64,000 nucleotides of DNA from Rhyacichthys aspro (lineage: Eukaryota; Chordata; Actinopteri; Gobiiformes; Rhyacichthyidae). Shown piece by piece: positions 12,851 to 27,224 of the stretch; the stretch's first letter is position 1, and each line of letters begins with the position of its first letter. The translations under genes were made by a program, and so were the position numbers. The DNA lies in contig CM072165.1 of the NCBI GenBank assembly GCA_036850595.1, forward strand, positions 15,924,630-15,988,629. The letters are read 5' to 3'. A model generated the notes under the pieces. The model had not been told where the DNA came from, did no database searches, and saw only the letters and a list, made by a program, of their open reading frames with translations.

Positions 12851-15800
12851 TGCGCTCGTGCGTGCGTGCGTGCGCTCGTGCGTGTGGGTTGCCAAGGTCA
12901 GTGGTGTTACTGTATGGCACTGTGTATTATTTCAACCCTGAAGTGTTTCTGTACACAGCAACTCAATGACTACCCTACCCTTTTAAAATGCTTTGGCATT
13001 TTTCCCTGTAATAACTGAGAGAATGCATCATTTGGATGTCCTTTTCATTGCACTTTCATTTCTCACTGCTTGTCGCTGCGGCTAATGACTCGTTCGGAGA
13101 TATTGTAGCACCCCTGTCAGTCATTTTACAAACAATTACCTTTATTAGTCATTAGCTATATGGCCCACAGTTACTTTTAGTTAAAATCACATCAATATAC
13201 TTGGCCAAAACTTTTGTCTGCAAACAGTGGCACTTTAATTAAACTTTTTCAATAGTTTTCAGCCCAAACCCAATGTTCCAGTGGTAAATGAAGTTAGAGC
13301 GCCGAGACAATGTACTCTCTTACTCCCCAATCTAGCCATATGCCCTTTCTTTTTTACTCACATAGCACTCCGGAGCTAATCTAATATTAGCTCTGCTCAA
13401 TAGAGGAAGATGACCTTTTGTCATTGGTACTTTAAAGTGCAGTGCAGCTCTGACGACTAATGGTGTATGTAGAGTTAAAGCAAGCTGGGACGGCCGGCTT
13501 CATTGGCTACTTAATGGGGGCTGTTTAATCAAAATTTTCTTTACCTTAATTTCTTTTTTATTAGTTGTGTTTTCTAAAGGGGATTAGGAGCCAGATGTAC
13601 TGGTCAAACAGGAGAAGACAGTAGTTTTTGCAGCTGAAGCACACACATCCACACACACACTCCAGCTGGGATGGAGCAGAGACTCACAGGTGGCGCAGGG
13701 AAAGCCTGGAGCTCTGCCCAGACTGGCATAGGAGAGACTGCCGGCGTACATTTAGCTTTTACCTTTAAAGCCAAGCCTTTGGAACTGTACAGGGACGCAT
13801 CCCATTGATGTTTATTGATTTATAAACATAACAGATGAAGACTGGTTTAGTAATTCTCCCTCAAACATTAGGGCTGCGTGATGAAAACTTTGTTCATTTA
13901 AGAGCATTGCACTCTTTCATTTGGATTATATGCTCTTCTCTAATTTGCTAACAGCTGTGCATTGAAATACTCTGCCCACAGTAATACTCACTCATGACCA
14001 ATATAAGATATGTCAGTGTAAGTATAATCTGAGTAATGTCATAACCACGATTATCTGCTTGTGTCTATTTAAGAGACAACAAACAAAGCTTTGAAAACCA
14101 ACTCTATTTAGAGAAAAATATAGTTTCTTAAACTTTGTCTTAACTTTACTTTGTCTTTTTGAATCCTGTGCACTGAATGAAGACAGAAAGACGGAGAAAA
14201 CCTTCAGAATGTTCAGCCAAGCCCTTGCTAATGTCTGAGAGCTTTAGGAGCATGCTTTACTGTATGTGAAATATGAGATTAATGAAGCCAAATTTGAAAG
14301 AAAAAAAACATTTCCACACATTTACATTATGATTTATTTTGATTTTATTTCCACTACTCTCTTTTTTCATGGACATCCTGGTCCCATTGAAAACATACTC
14401 TCTACTAGTTTTTCTGCATGATCCTTTGACTGTACTGTTCAGTCAGAATGGCGAATGGAATAAAAGAATGTGGATTAATTCAACACAGCACTGACATGTA
14501 CAATGTGCATTAATTAACAGTTTTAAAATATGTTTTCAAATCCTACCTATGCCCCCCCAAACCCCACCTTCTCACAATTAACACTGCTCTGTAGCTGCAG
14601 GCATGGAGGAAATGAGCTTTGGTTTCTGCGACACAGACTCGTAGGTAGTGGGATTAAGGAGGAGGGGGCAGAGAGTTCTGGTTGGTGGAGGAAATATAAT
14701 GTTGTACTGAGGCTTCGCTAATGACTGGGATGTGTGTGTATGCGTACATGAGTGCATTTCCTGGTCGGAGTATTCTTTTTGGAGGCCGCTGTTCATCCTG
14801 TCAGTCTGATTGTGTTGTTGTGCAGTCAGGGCTAATTACCTTGATAGTCTGTTGACAGCAGCAATACAATTAAAGAGCCAAATGGAAAGAGAAGGGGAGC
14901 TGGATTTATCTCTGGCATGTGTTTATGATCAGGAATCATTCACAGGCCAAAGGGACATCTGTTAGGTAAACTGTCAGACTGGAGCACAACAGGAGGATCA
15001 GAACCAGGACCCTTAGGGACTTGTTTGGTATAGTGTTTAGACTTAGTAATTCATCTCTACAATAAGGCTCCTATATAAAGTCATAAAACTCAGTTGTTAA
15101 TTTCATTACCTGTTATAATTGCTTACAAAGACAATGAAATAAATCACTGCAAAATATTCCCAAATGGTAAGCCTTACTCTGTTGTCTCTGGACGCTTTTG
15201 TCAACAATGGAGAAAGAGACCATTTTGTTTGTTAAAATTCATAGATTGTTAATTAATGCATATCTATTTGACCCTTTAGATATATTAAATTAATGGATAT
15301 ATTTTAACTCACTTTTGCCAATAAACCTACTTATAAACTAGGTGTGTCCTGATCCCAGAGCTGTACTGAGCTTCTGATGCTGCCTCACTGCCTTTTTCTC
15401 TATAGCACTGTTTGAAACGTCTTACAGTGAAATAATGACAATAAAAGTAGACTAAATTATAAATGCTCTGTAGATGTCAATAAGCTGAAATGCTGTGTCC
15501 CTCATAACAAGTCACTGACAAAACATCAAAAACTCTGAAATCTGATATATTTCATAAACATTCTGTACTAGTATCTGTACTTGGTATAGATGCACTCTAC
15601 TATACTAAAATGTATCAGATCTAAAATGATCACATCATTTGGACAGTTCACTTTAGAACGTTGGTCTTTAAGGCAATTGTTATTGTGATACTGGGCTAAA
15701 CAAGTTTTCAAGTTTTTTAGCATTTTGTAGATTTTTACATCTTACAACAGAGAATATAATCATTAGTTCTTGGCTTTGTCACCATCACACACTCTGGTGA

Positions 15801-18800
15801 AAAAAGTATGTTGAAAAGGGAAGGATATAATTGAATTTAGAAATCACTGTAAGCATTGTTGACATAAACTGCCGTCAATATTTCTAATCTCTTCTGCTGC
15901 TGCATTACAATCATCAGAGCCCACTTCCAGATGTAACCAATAAAAAAATAGGTGAAAAATATGTCAGCTTTAATAGTGTGTCCAAATTGTGTGGAGAATG
16001 TTTTGTTTGCTGTGAATATAAATCTACATTTCACCTCTGGTTACAGTGCTCTGCATAATCAGATTTAGAGCCCCGGCTCAACTGAAATATTAAACATATT
16101 TTTCCCATCTGCCCATCCATATATAATCTTTATTGGGGCGTCTATAGTACAGAAAAGTGCATATAAGGCAGGTCTGTCCCAGAGGTGATAGCAGCATCCA
16201 TTATGCACAGGCATTACACACAAATAGAATTAACATAAACATCATGAGGGAGTTAGGAGAGTTAGGAGGGTGAGGGGTTAGCGGTGCTCTGGGATAGGGG
16301 CTGGGCCCAGGAGGGGTCTTAAAGGTATTATGGGATTTTAGACAATCATTTTTGTTAAAAGCAGATGACATGGGTCTTGAAGTCGAAGAGAAACTCGAAC
16401 ACATCTATACATGTCTGCAGGAGTACCACTCAAGGTCAGGTGAACTGTTTTCCAAGGTTAATACTAGCCAACAGTCAGCGCTGTATAGAACACTGATTCA
16501 TCTGCAAAAAATACATATTCCCAACTCGCAACACTCTAAGCTTTAAGAACTCGTGTGTGATCAGCCCAAAGCTTAGAAAAACAAAAAAGATTCCTTGTGC
16601 TACTACTATTATATTGCACTATAAGCATGATCATAAATAGTCATAACACAAAAGACACAAAGCTCATAGAAGGTGTTACCCACATTGTTTTATTTGTGTC
16701 TTTAGTAACCACCAGAAATCTCCCAAACAAAAGAATGTCTAAGGCTTCTGTTGCCAAATGTAGTATATTACAATCCGGACCAAGGATGACCTATCTGTTG
16801 TTTACACCATCTTCCAAGAGAAGGAGGGTCCATATATGCCTAATATAAGGATGCACTGTCTCTGCAGTCATATTTACAGCCAAACACCTGCATTCTGAGT
16901 GCTGGGGGTCTGCAGATGGGTGGGTGCAGAAAGTCCGGTGGGGGTCTGCTGGGGTACAGTTGGCTGGCTGTGGGGCCAGGCCTGAGGCAGTGTGTGTGGG
17001 CTTCCTGCTGAGTACTGCACTGCCCCGAATGACAACTCCACAGCTTTAATTTTGTGATTGGGCTGGATTTGGTCTCTGGGCCTTGGGTTTGACATGTCTA
17101 TATTAAATATGTTCCATGACCTATGGGTTATGACTATTTACGATGTGTTGTAAGTGTCATTAAACCATATTAAAAAGTGCATTGTCTGACAGTGATGCAA
17201 AAATAATGATGAATTCTAAAATTAAACCACATAAGCATGCAAAGGGTTCACTTTAAATATTATTTCAGGTTGTGAACATCGGGTATCTATTAAATATTAT
17301 TATATATATGGCAGTGACTTTGGTGATGTCGCCCCTCATTTGGAGACTTTAGAGATAAATGACTACTGGTCCTTGGTAATCATTTCTATAAAGTCAGCCT
17401 TCAGTATTAAGAGCATTATGTTTATGAGTATAAACTATTCTCAAAATATGCATATATGATAGTAACAGTAAGAAAGTAAGAAACGGAGCAGCTGTGTTTA
17501 AAGGCAATCAATTCTTACATTATACAACTTCAACAGAACAATGAAATGATGAATGGCAGCCTTGGCAGCAGATTTAGGGTGTGTTTACAGGCGGCTGTGG
17601 TCAAAGCCACATTCAATTGACATCCACTGCCAGGCTATGATTCACAATAAACTGTAACACAAGCTCTGAACACAGTCAAACAGACAGCAGTTTGGTCCAT
17701 ATTTTCTGTTTGGCATGCTCTGCTGTTAAAAACTTTCCAGGCAAAGTGTCCAAAGCCAAATTCTTTTTTGGCTAGAACACATTTTCTATTAATTTTACAA
17801 GTTTCCCTAATAAGTTCACAAGCAAAACATACAGGACTCTAGAGGATCGTCTATATTTCTAACAGGATAAATAGAATTGCACTTCTGAAAATGGGAGTTG
17901 CAGATGTCTCCTTCCCCCTTCGCCCCCTGTATGGGCCCCTGATGTCTTTGTTCAGAGTCACCTCATCTGTTCTGCATTCAGGACACTAGTTGCTCTCCTG
18001 TTTTCTTTAGTCTGGGGTAGCTCTGGTTTAAAGCAGACAGGTTTGGAGGTTCATTTGTGGAGCACATCTAGACCCTGAGGTGGACATGGTGGATAAAGGA
18101 GGGAGGTCTGAAGCCAGTAAAACTATTGCCGCCATCAAAACCACATCTGTGCCAAACTTCAACCCAAAATACACCGTGACGATGCATTCTTTCTTTGGTG
18201 TGAGTTGCTGTTTGGAAGTGGCTCTACCCCCGCTGCGACCCCAACCCTCCCTCAGACCGACCCCCACCCCTCTCTTTGGGCCCCTCCCCTGTGGCTCTCA
18301 GTGGCAGATGGGCAGTGTGTGTGACAGCGGGTCAAAGGGTCACATCCACAAGGGGTCGAGGTGCGCTTTAGTGGGTCTGTCTGAGTAATATGACCTTTTG
18401 TATTTGCAGAGTTACATGTGTGTCACAATATGAATGTGGAATTAGTGTGGTCTCAGATATGCGTTCTCCTTTGCGTTTGTGTTCTTTTTTTTTTTGTTTT
18501 TACATGAAATATTTTATGACTGTAACCATGAGGAATAGGGTGAGGGTGTCCAAACTTTTTAAGTGAGTCTGGACAGTGTCAGCCATTGACAATACAAATT
18601 GATGCAATGCTTCGACACAATTCTTTGAGGCAATGCTCCGGTACAGTGTTTAATGAGGTGGAGATAATTACAGGATGGCTGCAGTCTAACGGTAAACTCC
18701 AAAGCTTCAGCAAGTTACAGGTAAGCTCTAAACTTTTATTTAATGTCATTTATTAGTGTTTTGTGGTGGTAAATTGGTCCTGTTTACCATTTTTAAATAT

Positions 18801-19913
18801 TAAAAAAAACTACGCTAGTGTCTGTGAGTTATTACCAATATCTCATTGTCAATAACTTACAGACTGTCTAAAAAGAAAATTACTTCAGGAATTCAAATGT
18901 AAAAGTATTTTTTATCAGCTTTGTTAATAAGTTATGAATAAAAGGTACTTTCCAGGGTAGCTTTGTCAGGAATGGGGTTGCATTGTAAATGAAGTTCATT
19001 ATGTTACGTTTATGTTAGGCTTTTATGTTTGTATTTTAAATCAAATATCCAATTCTGATGTAAAGAAAAAGTTAAGATTGGGTTAAATACAGAACAGTAT
19101 GAGCAACGTTATAAATGAATATTAATTTCTTCATTTTGTATAACATTTGGAATTATACAAAATTGTAACTCACAACAACAGTAAAAAATCTTCAGGTGTG
19201 ACTTGGCTTAAAGACTGTTCCACACATAGGGCCTCTGGACCCTAACCTCGGGCTGTATTTGGCCTCAGAGCTTGACGTTGGACCTGGGAAGTCATATTTC
19301 AAGAAAGTGTGGAAATGGTTTATAACCGTGACTGAAGGTCATGTCTGTGGCTCATCTTTTGGCCTGATCTCCCTGAGAGCTCTCACACATGATGTTTCTG
19401 TTGAGTGTGTTTGTGGTGTATGTAGGATGTGTGAATAAGCGTATGTATGCAGCAGTGCCTGTGTGTGACACTGACAGTGTGTGTGCTCAAAGTGAGGACC
19501 ATTTTGAGACTGAAGCCTGAGGCCATGCTCATCAGTAACTGTCTTACATTTGCATAATGAAATCCCTTCTATCGTACCTCTGCAGAGAACAAAATAAAAA
19601 ATAAGAGTCTGTATAATTCTCTTTCCACTTTGTAGATCCACTGAGGACCTCTGGGAGTCAGCCAGGGACCTGTTTACAGAGCAGCCAATACTTAAGAGTA
19701 TGTCTGACCCTCACTGTGACAAAAACAGCACTGGTCCTTTCCTAAACCGTACACGCAAAAGTCGTGCAGGTTTGTGTGAGACTTCGACAGGTTCCTCATT
19801 TTTTAAATTATTTATTTATTTACATAAACACAATAATAAAAACAAATCAACCAATCATGAGCCCTGTCGCCAACAGTTTGCACAACCTCATGTATTCTCC
19901 TGTCTTACAAATG
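11108..19913. other. Gene-free stretch with possible conserved elements
   Basis: Apart from the microsatellite at 12803-12888 I find no gene. 13060-13560, 14800-14960 and 17540-17720 are non-repetitive and dense in short AT-core and CAG/GGC motifs, as in vertebrate enhancers; this is a guess from texture only. Short frames here have no family features. Confidence 0.45.
12803..12888 (+). repeat. (GT)n then (GTGC)n compound microsatellite
   Basis: A GT run passes into gtgc units with two gcgctcgtgcgt interruptions, so the array grew from mixed units. Confidence 0.95.
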
Positions 19914-20884
19914 CAGTGCCATGAAAAAGTCTTCAGGCCTTCCTGATTTCTTTCTTCTTTTTTTTTTGGCACATTTGTTACACTTAAATGTTTCAGATTA
20001 TCAAACAAATATAATTATTAGACAAAGATAACTCCAGTAAACGCAAAATGCAGTTTTTGAGTGACAGTTTTATTTATTTAGCAAAAATAACCTATCCAAA
20101 TCTACCTAGCCCTATGCAAAAAAAGTAGTAGTCCCCCTTGTTAAATCATGAATTAACTGTGATTAATCACATTTTTTTGGAAAGCTGGGTACAATTTCAC
20201 CAGCAACAACCAAGCCTGGTTTCTGTCAGACTTGTTGATTCAAGAAATTACTTAAATAGAACCTGTCTGACAAAGTGAAGTAGGCCAAAAGCTCTCAAAA
20301 AGCAAGGCATCATGCGATGAGAAACAAAGTAATTGACATCTATCAGTCTGGAAAGGCTTTCAAAGCAATTTCTAAACCTTTGGGACTCCAGCCAAACACA
20401 GTGAGAGCCATTATCCATAAATGAAAAAAATTGTGAACTTTTCCAGGAGTAGCGGGCCAACCAAAATTACCCCAAGTGCGCAGCGATGACACATCCAAGA
20501 GGTCACAAAAGAATCCACAACAAAATGAGAGTGGCCTAATCAAAGTTCGGACTTGAATCTGATTGAGATGCAGTTAACCTTAAACCTTAAAAAGGGAGTT
20601 CATGCTCAAAAACCCTCCAATGTGACTGAATTAAAACAGTTCTGAAAGAAACTGGGCCAAAATTCCTCCACAGCGATGTGAAAGAATCATTGCCTAATTG
20701 CATTTATTCCTGCTGAGGGTGACACAACCATTTATTAGGTTTAAAACTGCATTTTGTGTTTACTTGAGTTATCCTCTGTGAAATATGTAAATTTAATCGA
20801 CGAGCTGAAACATTTAAGTGTGACAATTGTGCAAAAAACATAAGAAATCAGGCTAATACGGGGGCAAATACTTTTCATACTTAT
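19914..20884 (+). mobile_element. Internally deleted Tc1/mariner-type transposon
   Basis: The left end (cagtgccatgaaaaagt, then ccttcctgatttctt) is matched by an inverted right end (aagaaatcagg, then gcaaatacttttcat, ending near 20884). Inside, about 20310-20525 resembles the Tc1 transposase helix-turn-helix (SGPTKITPSAQR, IQEVTKEST) with stops. From about 20535 it resembles the transposase C-terminus (EWPNQSSDLNLIE, then KKGVHAQKPSNVTELK). The central part with the catalytic DD34E residues is missing. The copy is dead and probably non-autonomous. Confidence 0.85.
20310..20690 (+). pseudogene. Tc1-like transposase remnant (N-terminal HTH joined to C-terminus)
   Basis: Reading on the plus strand with frame changes, pieces match the two ends of a Tc1 transposase: the paired helix-turn-helix with the GRPR-like hinge region, and the WP-x-QSPDLNPIE block before the C-terminus. 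Several stop codons and the loss of the middle of the protein rule out activity. Confidence 0.75.
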
Positions 20885-23800
20885 TATACTTTTAATCCTT
20901 TTTGCATGGCATAACAGTATTTTATCTTAGTACATTTTCTTAAACTTTGTAGTACTTGTACAACATTTAAAGTTAGAATCCAGAGAATTTCACTTCATAA
21001 ACTGAACACATCCTTCAATTCATCAAAAACTTAAACAATCCATTTTTCTCTTTTCTTTTCTTTTTATATTCTTACACTTTTTCTGTAACAAAAAAAGGCT
21101 TGGTGTTCTTATATACTTAACGTGTCATATCAAAATAATATTATCTAAATGCAAAATTAATATTATAAACATAATATCATTCAATTAAAAGATAATATAT
21201 CAACTTTTCATTTAATTTATCAATCAAAAAAACAACAAAAATGGCAAAATTCTGGATGTTTTAGAGATCCTTAATAAACAATAAAAAAGGGTATTGCTCG
21301 TAAAACAGACGGATTTTCTCTATTAGTTCAATTAATGCCAATGATGTGGATCTATTTCATCTAAAACCATATTGTTTCTCATTAATCAAGATCAAACACA
21401 TGGCTTAGATGTGCAGACTGAGATGGTTGTAAAGTATCACTTTGCAAGTCAACACTAACTTTTAACGACAGTGTATAAAGAGATAAAAGTTAGCATATCT
21501 TCATAATACAGACATGTCAGAATCAACAGAACAGGTCTACAGTAGCATAAGTTGAAGAGAAGATTTGACTTGTTTTGGACGGGCACAATTTTTCCTCCAA
21601 AAGACACACAGCTGCAGGATTTGAGAAGAGGGGGGAGGGGTGCCAAAGCACTGAAGGAGAAAAGCATCCTTTGGCCACAATGAACTAACTTAAAGGTGGA
21701 AGGGGGTGGGCTCAAGCTCTATACACAGACCACCTGTTCATCTGAGCCCACCAACACAACAACAAACAACTTTCTTGTTATGTGTAAAGTTCAAGGGAAA
21801 AAATTGTCGCACATGAACTGCTTCATCAACCAAATAACCAACTAAATTTTCAGTCTGGTTTTAGAATCCATCCACTGACACAGTGTTGATGAAAGTCACC
21901 AACCTTCTAGTAGTCTCTGACTAAGGCCTTGTCACAATACTTGTTCTGTTAGATCCACTGACGGTAAAAAGAGCTGGACATAAGCAGTGTGACGTCACCC
22001 ACTGGTTATGCACCTCGAGTTTGAAGCTCTTTCAACTTTTACATGAATATCTATGTTTTTTAATATTTTCTCACTTAACTTGTAGGTTATCTATGTTTAA
22101 CATATTTGTCAAGATAGCTAGCTATAGCTATAGTAATAAAACAGCTATCTATAATTTTAAACATCCTCTTAATTATGAACTGTATACTGTATAGAAATAT
22201 CAGTTTATTGGCTATTAGTTTTATGGTGCTTTTAGTGCAGAAAAATAAGAAGAGAGACATTTTCAAAAGTGCTGCATCAAAAAAGAAACCTATATCTCAA
22301 ATTTAAAAAAGATTCCAAGAAAATTTTTTCAAATGTCTCAATTTAAAAATCTTTGAGTAATTCCTTAAAGTAAAAAGGTTGTCTTAAAATGAAGAAAGAT
22401 AAGACAACTTAAAAAACAAAACATTAAATAAAGTTAAATAAAGTTCATCAACACCCTCAAATTCAAACAGGGCACTGTTTCCCCAGAATGTCTACCATTT
22501 ATAAATGATGGATGCTTAAAAAAGAAAACTTACCTTAGTTTTACAAGCCTTAAGCTTATGTGGCTAATGCTAAGAAAATGACGTCACTGCAGCTCAAAGT
22601 ACCCAGATGTGCTGCTCCCATCTATAGTAACAGATACGTTCAACATGAACTGCGCCTCACCTGGATTGTAGACAAGAGCAGTGGGCGGCAGGGTTGCCAG
22701 GTCCGCAGTTTTCCCATGGAATTGGGCGGGTGATTTTCCCTCTCTCAGTTTAACTTCACTGGTGTGACATAAATCCAACAAAAAAGCTCCTGGAACACTT
22801 TTACCCAATGAATCTGCAATGCTGTGCGTAACAATGATGTACAGGCTTATATTTTCACTTGCCACATGCTATACGAGAAACAGCACTGTCTATTGAACAC
22901 ACAGCCTCATCTTGCTTGAAACAACAGACTGCTACTTTATATTTTATCCCGCTTGCGTCTCTGATGCTTCTATTTAAACAAGATCGGAGCCGTGTTTGCT
23001 CCAACTTCTTCTGCCTCCAGGGAGCATGCCGCAAAGACCTGCGGAGATATGCCTTACTACCTGCACCAGCTGACTTTTCATTGGGGCAGTGAATTTAAGT
23101 GTTAAATTGCGTGGACGGAAAAAGCAGAAGCCGCATATTAGATCTACACTTTAATATATTTTGGGGAAATAATGAGGGGTAAAACTGGAATGGCGTACCA
23201 AGCTACACACTGACCACCTATTATTATATTCCGCAGGTTTTTGGGCAGTTTTCAAGTGGTTGTTTTGACTGACAAACCTGGCAACCCTGGTGGGCAGGGA
23301 TAAATGCCTGCGTTTCAGTCGAACAGTTCATTAGTAGAGCCCAGGATGATTTGCCTCAGATCACACAGCCTCTCATCTGAAGTACAGACCTCGTGTGTTA
23401 AATGTATTTGTAGAATTAAACTGTTTATGAACATACTTCTTTTTCAAAACCAGTGCTCAACATACCACTGACATAATTATTTATGACACAGCTGAGATTT
23501 TACTCTTTTTAATTTTTTTGTAAGCTATGTAAGCTCAAATTTGAAATAAACATATACTATTATACATGAATACAATTTCAATAAGTTGATTTTAAGAATA
23601 TGTTCCCTATATTTAAAAACAGTTTCACCGCTTTTTAGCATTTATCTAGATTAAAGTAAAGAGGTGTGGGTGCATCAGAGGAAGTCAGGGGCAAGTCGGA
23701 CACAAACTGACCAGCATGCACTGCACACCAATCTGCGGCAATTGTATCAGTGCAGGCCGAGCATGTCTCGAACACACTTAATAGGCACTTACATTTATCC

Positions 23801-24114
23801 TTATTTTTAAGTTAAGACATGGCTTCAATTTTCTTTTTTTAGGCATTTCTAAAACTATTTTAATGATGTACCTCAGGGCCACCATAGTTAAAAGACAAAG
23901 TAGAGGTTCAACGATACAACATATAAGGCAATAAAAATAATCCAACTACGGGGGTGTTAATAATACTTTAACTATATTGAGTCAGAATTGACTCCAGTTG
24001 AGAGTTAGGCTCCAACTCTCCAAAAAGAGGGACATTAACTCAAATGTAAGTGGTCACATATAGACATCAAAAAGGGTTGAAATGAATTCACATGGAGATA
24101 ATTTGACCAGGATG
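20885..24114. other. Gene-free stretch around the small hAT element
   Basis: Apart from the hAT element at 22689-23289, nothing recognised; AT-rich, with short frames only. Confidence 0.55.
22689..23289. mobile_element. Short hAT-type non-autonomous transposon with target duplication
   Basis: Perfect 14-base terminal inverted repeats CAGGGTTGCCAGGT ... ACCTGGCAACCCTG bound 601 bases. Immediate flanks are gtgggcgg (22681-22688) and gtgggcag (23290-23297), an 8-base target duplication with one change, as expected for hAT transposition. Frames inside are short and carry no transposase motif. Confidence 0.85.
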
Positions 24115-24262
24115 GATTCACTGTGTATCAGCATGCTCAAACAATTGCATAAAGTCTTACAGTTGATCCAGAATGCAGCAGCTAGAGTTCTGACTGGAAA
24201 TAGCTGAAGAGAACATATTTCCTCTGTAATACCATTTCTACTCGCTTCCTATTAAATCCAGA
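24115..24262 (+). pseudogene. LINE reverse-transcriptase C-terminal remnant (L2/Rex1-like)
   Basis: The plus frame reads LQLIQNAAARVLTGNS, stop, REHISSVIPFLLAS. This matches the conserved region after the reverse-transcriptase core of L2/CR1/Rex-type LINEs, in which a QNAAAR-x-LT block is followed by HI and a P-x-L-x-x-L motif. The fragment is short and has a stop, so it is dead. Confidence 0.75.
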
Positions 24263-25509
24263 ATATTCTAAATAAACTGAATCAATTCTAGATCTCTGGG
24301 GGAAGTATGTCTGACTGAGCTTCTATGCCCCAACCTTATTCTCTCCTCTTTCTCATCCTGTTGTTATTATTTGTAGCATCTGTTAATAGCTCATTGCACT
24401 CCATCCTTTTCTCTGTCCTTCTCCATCTGGGAGTTGAAGGTCTTTTTACAGGTGTCTTTGGCTTGCAGTTAGACCTCAGTGATGATTGGAATTCAGCTGG
24501 TCACATCTGTGCTCCTGTCCCAACCAATGTACTGAGCACAGTGAAGGCTCTGGAGTCTCCATGCAATGAGCAACCACATGACTGCTGTGTTTTTGTCCCA
24601 TTGCTGTGCACAGATCAGCTGCCTTTAGTTAAGTGCTGCTTTTTGACCCATGTCTAGTGGGCTTTGGCCAAAAAGGACTTGTGATATATTTAGGCTGCAG
24701 TGTAAACTGATTACTCATATCACATTAGTTTCTAACCAGAGCAACATGAGATTCCAGCGTTCACTCCTGAATTGTGCCATATGCACACGCACAACAACAA
24801 ATATGTCACATGCAGCACATGTCAACACTGAGCTCAAAGAGAGGCCCAAAAGGGGCTGAGTGAGGTCATTTGTATGCCCAAAAATCACAGCTAAATGTGC
24901 TGTTGCTGTGTGATGTACTTAGGTATCAGCACCTATGGAGTCACGTTGTTGACACAGTTTTATACATGTCTGTTACCTATGTGTATACGGCCACATGCAA
25001 CATTTTAAATTTGGTAAACATTGTGAATCTACAAGAACATAAAACAAAATTCAAGCATGGAAACAGCACACAGACTCAAATTTAAAAATAAATGGCGTAA
25101 ACAACAAACCAGCGCTGCAGCCGCCTCATGTGAAGGAGCCCCAAGCACACCACCGGGTGGGCTGATGCCAATTCCATCATGCCCAGTAGAGACCGGACCT
25201 GGCCAACTCCAGCCTCAGGTACATCATTTGCTGGACAGGCATTAGCGTGCTCTTGCCCTGGTTCCACACACCGAGCAGAAGGAGACACCAACGTCTTATT
25301 GAAGAGCTTTTCGTATATATTTTTTTTAAACTGCGGCAGTAAAGAAACTAGTCTGTAGTTTGTAAAGAGATGTCTGTTTCCACTTTAGTACAGTGGTACC
25401 ACTTTGCTATTTTATTAAATCTGAAAATGACACTGTATGGTTATGTCAATGGTCTTGAGATGCTGGTAATGACAATTTCGTCACAATCTGTATATTTTTT
25501 ACTTTAAAA

Positions 25510-26690
25510 TTTTTTTTACAGTATCAGTAACATTTCCTTTTCCTCTACTGTTGACATATACATTGAGTATATTTTTCTCTTGATTAATATATCCTTTATT
25601 TCATCAAATAACTTCTGGATCTGCAATGCTTGCAGCAAGATTAGGTCCAACACTCCAGCCATTAAAGCCATTAACCACCTTCTCCATATTATAAATCTCT
25701 TTGTTGTCTTCAATAAAATATTCAGAATGACTTTTTTTCTTGCTCTATTTCTTATTACACTGTTTACTTCTGTACGTTCCATTGTCCTTTTATATTTTAT
25801 TTTCATTTAATGTTTTTCTATAGTACTCTTTCTTACATGTTCTTATGATATTAATGGTAATAACTTAACTGTAAATGTCTTTTTTTTTCTTTTTATATTT
25901 AGTTTCTGCTTCCTTTGTCTTTACTTTAATAAACTCTCTGCAAAGTGTATTTTTTTCAGTTTCATTTTTGTTTTTTTGATTCGACAATGTTTGTTATATA
26001 GTGATGTAAAAATCTTTATGAATGAGTCTTAAATATTCACTTCTGTTGACTGTTGCCTTATTTCTATAATTACTTTCATACACTGTAAAAACAGATAGAT
26101 CCACTAACTGCACTGAATATCATTAGTAAAAATATTATCAGAGTGGCACAGTGTGTTGTAATTTTGCTTGACCTGAAAAGTAGATAAAGACTCATGCTAT
26201 ACATTGCAATGATAAATTCATCTTTTTGTTTGTGCTTATTGGAATTGAGCAGATCAATGTTAAAATCCCCACAGATGAATACAGCTTTTGGGCAAATTTG
26301 GGAAAATGTTTCCTTTATCCAGTCTTTAAATAATTCTATGTCTGAAGCTTTATATGACTGACTATTACATTTTTTGTCTTTACCTGACAAATTTTAATTG
26401 TTTAGCATTCACCGACATTAATAAATATAATAACAGTTGTAGATATTATCAATAAACGTTTATTCTGTCATCAACAAATATTGTGACTCCTCCTCCTATT
26501 TGGTCAATTAATGTAACGGAACTCATATCCCCCCAGCCCAAAGTCTGCTCCATTGTCCTCATTGATAGTAGATAGCTGCATTTGGATTCCTCTAAATAGA
26601 GGAAATTGTTGTCCTGGTCTATGTCCTGTTGAGAATCGTGTGCATAGAATTCACAGAATTCAAAAGTTTTCAAATTTTGATTGTCCTCCT
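25510..26690 (-). pseudogene. LINE endonuclease-domain remnant
   Basis: On the minus strand, in order: GGGVTIFVDDRINVY (about 26505-26461), an open block with VFICGDFNIDLLN (about 26280-26240), and ITTHCATLI followed after a frame change by DNIFTND (about 26160-26115). These are hallmarks of the AP-endonuclease domain of L2/Rex/CR1-type LINEs; the GDFN motif holds the catalytic aspartate and asparagine. Below 25800 a basic frame continues without a recognisable reverse transcriptase. Stops and frame changes show it is inactive. Confidence 0.75.
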
Positions 26691-27224
26691 TGGCAATATC
26701 TTGTATGAATTAGAAATAGTTCTCACGCATAGTTGAGTGGGTTCTGTTAGTGTGTGTCACAGATGTTTTTTATTTTATAGTTTTTATTACCTTCCAGTTT
26801 GTCTTGTCCATTGATCTCTGTCTTGGTTTTCAGTCGTCATGCTTTGCATTGATATTTGCCCAACTCCTCACTCCTCCGTATACCCAACACTTTAGTGTCT
26901 TCAGGTGTTCAGTTCAGTTGAAAAAGTATTTGGCTATTTAAAGTCCATTTTAAAATGGTGGTCAATGGGAGCCAGTGTAAGTACCAGATGGGTTCAGGTG
27001 GTCAGATTGACTCGGGTGGCCCCACTTAGTAATGATTGTTGTTGTTGTAGAATAGGATTGGTTGAAACATTGAGCAAAAACTGGTGATTGGCTGTACATC
27101 ATACAAATACAGAAGTTTTATCCCGAGCACAACAGTTTACAACAAAACAATTTGAGTTCTTTTAACAGACGGAGGTCGTTCTGCCCTCATAACATTCAAG
27201 AAAACATATATACATTTATTTAAA

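Noticed and set aside
12791..13018. Cys/Val/Arg-rich frame
   Set aside because: Arises from the GT/GTGC microsatellite.
18080..18388. 102-codon plus frame with a proline-rich middle
   Set aside because: The prolines come from a C-rich tract. No start context or splice sites, and the opposite strand is equally open.
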